Assembly (NCBI GenBank): GCA_041941305.1
Contig: JBGTQJ010000018.1
Coordinates: 62,001-126,000, forward strand
Length of the DNA stretch: 64,000 nucleotides
Source of the DNA: JANSWP01 sp041941305
Lineage (GTDB): Bacteria; Bacteroidota; Bacteroidia; Chitinophagales; Saprospiraceae
Direction of reading: 5' to 3'
Below the pieces are notes generated by a model. That model was given only the letters and a program-made list of their open reading frames with translations, had not been told where the DNA came from and made no database searches. Both the position numbers and the translations under genes were made by a program. Below, one piece after another: positions 59,361 to 64,000 of the stretch. Numbering within the stretch: the stretch's first letter is position 1; each line of letters starts with the position of its first letter.

Positions 59361-60782
59361 ATGAGAGTTCTACACGTTTTAGCAATTATTCTTTTTATTT
59401 CCGGGACATCGCTTTTTTCCCAGGAGAATATCGATAGTGCCTTGATAGCTCAAGTGAAAAAAAAGGACACTATCCCTACCTGGGAATTGGGCATACACGC
59501 AGGACATATTTTTTCGGTGGGCAATGTAGACTATCTGCCGGGACTTGGAACAGGCTTGACTTTTCGGAGGGCCCTGGATTATGTGTTTTCTATCAGGGGT
59601 GATATGTTTTATGGAAAAGTTCGGGGAGAAGATAAAGGCAATGTTCGAAATTTTAATACGGATTGGCTTTCAGCTTCTATTCTTTGTGCGGTTACCTTAA
59701 ATAATATGAAATGGAAAAGAGACGAAGAACGGAAGACCAATTTATATTTTCTGGGAGGAATGGGGGTCAACTATTTTACGGTGGAGATTGAGGACGAGGC
59801 ATCGCCTATCCAGGAAATAGGAGGAAAGGTGAGTTATCATGGAGAGGTAGGTGCAGGATTTTCATTCAGAATAGGACCAAAAGCCAACTTAGGCTTAGAG
59901 CACAAAGCCTTTATTCCCTTTGGTGATCGGGGAGATTTGATTGATGGTTTTAGAACTCAAACGGCCAACAGTGCCCGTCGTACATTTTCAGATGTTTTAC
60001 AATATTCAAATATCCATCTCAATTTGAATTTTCATAAATTCCATGATGAACCAGAGCCTAAGTATTGGATAAACCCAATGGATGGCATCTATGCAGAACT
60101 TGATGAAATAAAAGAAAAACTGACAGGCATGGAAGACAGCGATGATGATGGTGTGGTCGATTTTGTAGACAGGGAACCCAATACACCAAAAGGGGCAATT
60201 GTAGATACAAAAGGAGTAACAAAAGATGGAGATTTGGATGGTATTCCTGATTTTAGAGATAGGGAACCGTATTCACCTCCAGGTTTTCCTATTGATGCCT
60301 ATGGCGTAGCCAAACAAAATGTACAAAAAGTAGAAGAAGATGTAAGGGCAATTGTGCGAGATGAAATTTCAAAAATTGAATTTCCAAAGCCTCCTGCTCC
60401 CATAATTGAAACCAAAACATCCAATTGGTATTTGCCCAATATATACTTTGAAGCTGGAAGTACAGAAATCAGCTCAATAGATCATGGAACCTTATTGACC
60501 ATTGCGGAAGTCATGAAGGAGAATCCGGAAGAAAAATTTGTCGTTATTGGGCATACAGACAGAGCAGGTTCTGAAGCAGCAAACAATCGTTTGTCTTATA
60601 AGCGTGCTTTGTCTGTAGTCAATCAATTGGTGAATTTTGGCGTATTGAGAGATAATTTAATTTTGAAGTGGAAAGGCGAAAAATCTACGCTAATGAAAGG
60701 GCTACATGAAGTGAATCGGAGGGTAGAGATACGACGGTCAAAAGGAGATATGGAGATGTTGCCACCAGAAGGAATTAGATAA
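59361..60782 (+). CDS. OmpA-family protein with TSP3 loops, paralogue 2
   Basis: The 473-residue product has the same build as the gene at 55330: signal peptide (ending LFSQ), barrel-like domain (WELGIHAGHIFSVGNVDYLP, RRALDYVFSIRGDMFYG), TSP3-type acidic loops (DSDDDGVVDFVDREP, DGDLDGIPDFRDREP) and OmpA domain (GHTDRAGSEAANNRLSYKRA, VNRRVEIRR). It is the most divergent of the three. It follows the TonB receptor by 54 bp and precedes a T9SS cargo gene by 50 bp, so all four genes from 55330 to 61735 may form one operon. Confidence 0.92.
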   Translation: MRVLHVLAIILFISGTSLFSQENIDSALIAQVKKKDTIPTWELGIHAGHIFSVGNVDYLPGLGTGLTFRRALDYVFSIRGDMFYGKVRGEDKGNVRNFNTDWLSASILCAVTLNNMKWKRDEERKTNLYFLGGMGVNYFTVEIEDEASPIQEIGGKVSYHGEVGAGFSFRIGPKANLGLEHKAFIPFGDRGDLIDGFRTQTANSARRTFSDVLQYSNIHLNLNFHKFHDEPEPKYWINPMDGIYAELDEIKEKLTGMEDSDDDGVVDFVDREPNTPKGAIVDTKGVTKDGDLDGIPDFRDREPYSPPGFPIDAYGVAKQNVQKVEEDVRAIVRDEISKIEFPKPPAPIIETKTSNWYLPNIYFEAGSTEISSIDHGTLLTIAEVMKENPEEKFVVIGHTDRAGSEAANNRLSYKRALSVVNQLVNFGVLRDNLILKWKGEKSTLMKGLHEVNRRVEIRRSKGDMEMLPPEGIR

Positions 60783-60832
60783 TTCTTGTTCGAAACGCTT
60801 TTTTCCTAACCTTACCATAAAATTTATTATTT

Positions 60833-61735
60833 ATGAAAAACACCTTTACAGCTATCCTTGCAATTTTTCTTTTTTCCTTTAGTCATGCCCAGGAATTTCC
60901 AAATGGAGGTATGGAAGACTGGACGGTTTTGATACCAGGTTTAGTGGCATTTCCTGATGGTTATTTTACCTCACAGGTTCGAGCAATTCAAGGCGCTCCT
61001 ACCTCAGCTTCTCAAAGTAGCGATGCGTATGAAGGTTCTTCTTCATTATTATTAGAGACTCCTAATGGTGAATTTTCGGCTTGGGCTGCAATTGGCACCT
61101 TCAATATTGCCGATCCCATGAACCCTGCATTGGGAATGGATTTTACAGAAAGACCAGAAAAAATGCGTGGCTATTACAAAGGCAATATTGAAGGAAACGA
61201 TATTGCACGGGTGATCTGCCTTTTATTAGCCAATGATGAGCAAGATACACTAGGTATTGGTTCTTGGGAATGGTCAGGTGTTGAAGCTAATTACACCATG
61301 TTTGAAGCAGATTTCACATACCTCTCAAATGAAACTCCAGATGAACTTCAAATCAACTTTTCTTCTAGTTACCTGGTCGATCCAGGTCTGGAAGAACCAG
61401 GCTTAACCAACCCAGGAAATCAAATTTATTTTGATGCAATGGAATTTCAATTGGCCAGTGGAATCAGGGTGCCACTATTCTCAAAATACAAAATTAATTT
61501 GTTTCCTAACCCTGCAGCAGATTTTGTAACTGTTGAATTTGGGGAAAATTTAGAGGGAGAGCTGGTCGAATTTTCCATTTACAGTTCAAGTGGGCAGTTG
61601 CTTCAAAGTCAGCAGATTAATCAAAAATTGAATTTGATTGATATAAAACATATTCCTTCTGGTACATTCTATTACCAATTAAAACGATTGGATGGACAAT
61701 TGTTGGATGGAGGAAGTTTTGTACGTCAACATTGA
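60833..61735 (+). CDS. Secreted T9SS type A cargo protein
   Basis: The 300-residue protein has a signal peptide (MKNTFTAILAIFLFSFSHAQ). The body opens with FPNGGMEDWTVLIPG, the usual start of a beta-sandwich carbohydrate-binding-like module in Bacteroidota. It continues SSDAYEGSSSLLLETPNGEF, REP-like GYYKGNIEGNDIARVI and YFDAMEFQL. The C-terminus is a type A sorting domain (INLFPNPAADFVTVEF ... SGTFYYQLKRLDGQLLDGGS). A surface or secreted binding protein is likely; no catalytic site is seen. It closes the probable OmpA-TonB operon. Confidence 0.85.
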   Translation: MKNTFTAILAIFLFSFSHAQEFPNGGMEDWTVLIPGLVAFPDGYFTSQVRAIQGAPTSASQSSDAYEGSSSLLLETPNGEFSAWAAIGTFNIADPMNPALGMDFTERPEKMRGYYKGNIEGNDIARVICLLLANDEQDTLGIGSWEWSGVEANYTMFEADFTYLSNETPDELQINFSSSYLVDPGLEEPGLTNPGNQIYFDAMEFQLASGIRVPLFSKYKINLFPNPAADFVTVEFGENLEGELVEFSIYSSSGQLLQSQQINQKLNLIDIKHIPSGTFYYQLKRLDGQLLDGGSFVRQH

Positions 61736-62498
61736 TTACAAGGATAAGAGTCACCTCAAAGTTCTGTTTGAGATTCATTGAGATGACTAATTTTTCGAGC
61801 ATTAAGTTAGAAGCTTTATGATACACCCCATATAATCATTAAGTAAAAACACCGAAAATTTGATTTTAGTAAAAATCTTGTATCTCCGATAAAGAATTAA
61901 ACCGATATTTAAGCTACATTAGCAGTCCATTCGATAAAAATTTCATGAGGTTAGCCCAAGCCGAATTTTTGATTGTTTATATTTTCGGCTTGGGCTAAGT
62001 ATTTATTGCGAAAAACCTCTTTTTTGAAATTAAAATCCCTCCTCGTTTAAATTCATTTATACGTAAAAAAAATATGTCTTTTTTAGCGTATTTTCTGCAT
62101 GGAAAATGCATTAAAAAATATAGTTTTGCTTCAATTGAGAAGCTAATATTGGTAAATTTAGTATTAATTATTTTGAAAGTTTAATATTTGTAACAACAGA
62201 TTTTCAGAGAGAGAATGCCCTTGATCCCCATCAAAAACCTTTGAAAAGTCATTATAAAATAGAGCTTTGCGAAGGAAAAAAATTCTCAAAAATACCTGAA
62301 GGGATCACTCACGAACCATTAATGATAAGATTGGAATAAAAAAAATAGGAAGAGAAAAGCAGCAATGGAATAATCAAAAATGATATGCCAACAGTTTCTC
62401 TTTTTGCTGAAAATCAAATAATTATGAATAAACCTATAACCCTGACGATTGACAAAGAAATAGAGAACTCAAAATATCGAATAATAAAAACTTGCACT
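61736..62498. other. AT-rich intergenic region
   Basis: This 763-bp stretch between the T9SS cargo gene and OmpA paralogue 3 holds the terminator at 61951-61998 and otherwise no recognised element. The coding frame of paralogue 3 is open back to 62385, but the signal peptide starts at 62499. Confidence 0.4.
61951..61998 (+). terminator. 15-bp perfect hairpin
   Basis: TTAGCCCAAGCCGAA (61951-61965) is exactly complementary to 61984-61998, with A/T pairs extending the stem inwards. There is no long T-run after it. It lies 216 bp behind the last gene, so it could also end a small RNA. Confidence 0.6.
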
Positions 62499-63917
62499 AT
62501 GAAGAGAATCGCAATACTTCTCGTATTTGCCTTCGGGGCCATCTTCAGCACAACTGCTCAAGACACGAATGACCCGACTACAGGCATATCCACCGCTCCG
62601 ACTGATCACTCATGGGAAGTTGGACTTCATGGTGGACATTTTTTCTCAGCTGGAAACATCGATTTTACTCCTGGTTATGCCGGAGGTATTCATTTCCGTC
62701 GGGCTTTGGATTATGTTTTTTCTCTAAGACTTGATTTAATGTATGGACAAGCCAATGGGGAGGATGAAGGCAATACCCGGGGATTTACCAATACCTGGTA
62801 TTCAGGATCCTTGCAAGGCATTGCTTCACTCAATAATTTAAAATGGAATCTTGGAGAGCGAAAGACCAATTTGTATGCATTGGCTGGAGTTGGAGTAAAT
62901 GGATTTGAAGCCGACCTGACCCGAAATGGGGAACCTACAGATGAAAAAACCGAAAATGAGGTAGTTGGACATGGAGAAATTGGAGCTGGAATAGGTTTTA
63001 GAATCAATAACCGAGTGAATATAGGTTTGGAGCACAAAGCCATGTTTATTTTTGGAAAACGTGGAGATTTGGTTGATGTAGTTTCCACTATTACCAATTC
63101 GGAAGACAGGAGTACCTTTAGAGATGTACTCAATTATACGAGTGTCCGTTTGAACTTCAACCTTGGTAATCCTGCAACCCATATGGAACCACTTTATTGG
63201 CTCAATCCGCTGGATGCTGTTCTTGCGGATATCGATAAATTAAAAGATGCCCGAGTTACATTTAATGATTCGGATGGTGATGGAGTCATTGATATGTTGG
63301 ATGAAGAAGAAGATACTCCTGAAGGTGCTGCTGTCAGCGCCAAAGGAATTGCGCTGGACAGTGATGGCGATGGATTGAGGGATTATGAAGACAAGGAACC
63401 TTACTCTCCGCCTCAATATACCACCAATTCAGAAGGTGTAGCCGAAGTGCCCAATGTCATGGATGATGTGGAAAAAATGATAGATGAAAAGCTAAAGAAT
63501 TTTCAGCCTAAAACTGAAACGCCACCGGCCACATCTACTATTTCTTACTGGTATATGCCAACTATTTATTTTGGTTTGGATAGCTATACTATTCAGGATA
63601 ATGATTATGGAACCTTAGCGAATGTAGCCGAGATGATTAAGTCCAATCCAAATATGAAGTTTGTCGTAATTGGACACACCGATCAAACTGGCTCAGAAGA
63701 GTACAATACTCGCTTATCCTACCAAAGAGCAAAAGCGGTAATCGATCATTTGACAGAAAATGGAAAAGTAGATAGAGGATCGCTTATATTAAACTACAGG
63801 GGTGAAGCAAGCAATCTGGCCGAAGGGAGGCATCGCATTAATCGGCGAGTAGAATTTAGAGTAGCTAGCAATGAAACTGAAATGACTGAACCAGCTGGCT
63901 CAAGTTCTGGCAATTAA
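62499..63917 (+). CDS. OmpA-family protein with TSP3 loops, paralogue 3
   Basis: From ATG 62499 the product has 472 residues. The 38 codons of open frame upstream are rejected because the signal peptide MKRIAILLVFAFGAIFSTTA starts here and the context CACTATGAAGAGA is the same as at paralogue 1 (55330). Domains are as in the other two: barrel (WEVGLHGGHFFSAGNIDFTP), TSP3 loops (DSDGDGVIDMLDEEE, DSDGDGLRDYEDKEP) and OmpA domain (GHTDQTGSEEYNTRLSYQRA, INRRVEFRV). It is closest to paralogue 1. It has its own terminator and is separated from the preceding operon by 763 bp. Confidence 0.93.
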   Translation: MKRIAILLVFAFGAIFSTTAQDTNDPTTGISTAPTDHSWEVGLHGGHFFSAGNIDFTPGYAGGIHFRRALDYVFSLRLDLMYGQANGEDEGNTRGFTNTWYSGSLQGIASLNNLKWNLGERKTNLYALAGVGVNGFEADLTRNGEPTDEKTENEVVGHGEIGAGIGFRINNRVNIGLEHKAMFIFGKRGDLVDVVSTITNSEDRSTFRDVLNYTSVRLNFNLGNPATHMEPLYWLNPLDAVLADIDKLKDARVTFNDSDGDGVIDMLDEEEDTPEGAAVSAKGIALDSDGDGLRDYEDKEPYSPPQYTTNSEGVAEVPNVMDDVEKMIDEKLKNFQPKTETPPATSTISYWYMPTIYFGLDSYTIQDNDYGTLANVAEMIKSNPNMKFVVIGHTDQTGSEEYNTRLSYQRAKAVIDHLTENGKVDRGSLILNYRGEASNLAEGRHRINRRVEFRVASNETEMTEPAGSSSGN

Positions 63918-63920
63918 AAT

Positions 63921-63960
63921 AAAAAAATGGTCAGGCTTTCTTGAGCCTGACCATTTTTTT
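63921..63960 (+). terminator. Terminator of OmpA paralogue 3
   Basis: A 17-bp perfect stem (63921-63937 with 63944-63960) runs from A7 at the base through ATGGTCAGGCT to a 6-nt loop and ends with T7. It is a symmetrical, bidirectional terminator 4 bp behind the stop codon. Confidence 0.92.
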
Positions 63961-64000
63961 AGGGAAAAAGTAAGAAAAGCATTTATTCCTTCCAAAAATC

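Noticed and set aside
1..64000. tRNA or rRNA genes
   Set aside because: No cloverleaf with a GTTCGANTC-type T-loop and no rRNA-like segment was noticed on reading; a covariance search would be needed to exclude them fully.

Overview
This 64 kb window looks like chromosome of a Bacteroidota species, most probably in Saprospiria (Lewinella/Saprospira/Haliscomenobacter type). The evidence is two giant SprB-repeat proteins, type IX secretion (T9SS) sorting domains of both type A and type B, a PorP/SprF protein with a PorE-like OmpA lipid-free envelope protein, TonB receptors with carboxypeptidase-regulatory N-domains, a FecR-type anti-sigma fragment, a hybrid two-component system with a periplasmic propeller, promoter boxes of the TAnnTTTG type, and no visible Shine-Dalgarno sequences. 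No rRNA, tRNA, CRISPR array or complete insertion sequence was recognised.

Layout. 0-5 kb: 3' end of a FecR gene, mtnA, an aquaglyceroporin convergent to it, and a GH113-like glycosidase-fold protein. 5-12.2 kb: a 1827-residue SprB-repeat T9SS cargo, then gatB. 12.2-18.1 kb: an ArsR-like regulator, a TonB receptor, a lipoprotein alkaline phosphatase and an acyl-CoA dehydrogenase. 18.1-22.1 kb: two T9SS type A cargo proteins in a repeat-rich stretch. 22.2-26.3 kb: a hairpin-rich leader, a 58-residue small protein and an 1139-residue phosphodiesterase-TPR-TPR-sulfotransferase fusion. 27.4-32.4 kb is an accessory island: tandem tail-collar (microcystin-dependent protein-like) genes, a leucine-rich-repeat protein, a truncated aspartyl/asparaginyl hydroxylase, a PhyH-family dioxygenase, a small Tat-signal protein and an Rpn-like PD-(D/E)XK nuclease. 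32.4-33.1 kb holds palindromic repeats and a MITE-like element with a 4-bp target duplication. 33-39 kb is housekeeping: acetyl-CoA synthetase, bifunctional nuclease, methylmalonyl-CoA epimerase, a four-helix-bundle (23S intervening-sequence type) gene between inverted repeat arrays, and an NhaC antiporter. 39-44 kb: a lipoprotein and a 1469-residue hybrid sensor. 44.2-44.6 kb: a decayed alanine-dehydrogenase-like gene. 45-54 kb: a minus-strand surface-adhesion cassette (PorP/SprF, PorE-like OmpA protein, SprB-repeat type B cargo). 55-64 kb: three paralogous OmpA/TSP3 proteins interleaved with a TonB receptor and a T9SS cargo protein.

Most of the recognisable biology is envelope and secretion. 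The T9SS would export the SprB-repeat and other CTD proteins; the PorP/SprF-PorE-adhesin set matches the gliding/adhesion cassettes of the phylum; OmpA paralogues and TonB receptors build the outer membrane.

The least-explained material lies between genes. There are four loci with degenerate GGTTNNN heptamer arrays, three of which are arranged as inverted pairs and one of which flanks the four-helix-bundle gene. Two copies occur of a 115-bp four-arm palindrome that can fold in two mutually exclusive ways. Two larger palindromic elements share TGAAsTTGTCTrAAGTT ends. A 68-bp near-identical direct repeat with a terminator brackets the PhyH/Tat pair. All identifications rest on reading motifs in the sequence; no database search was run.
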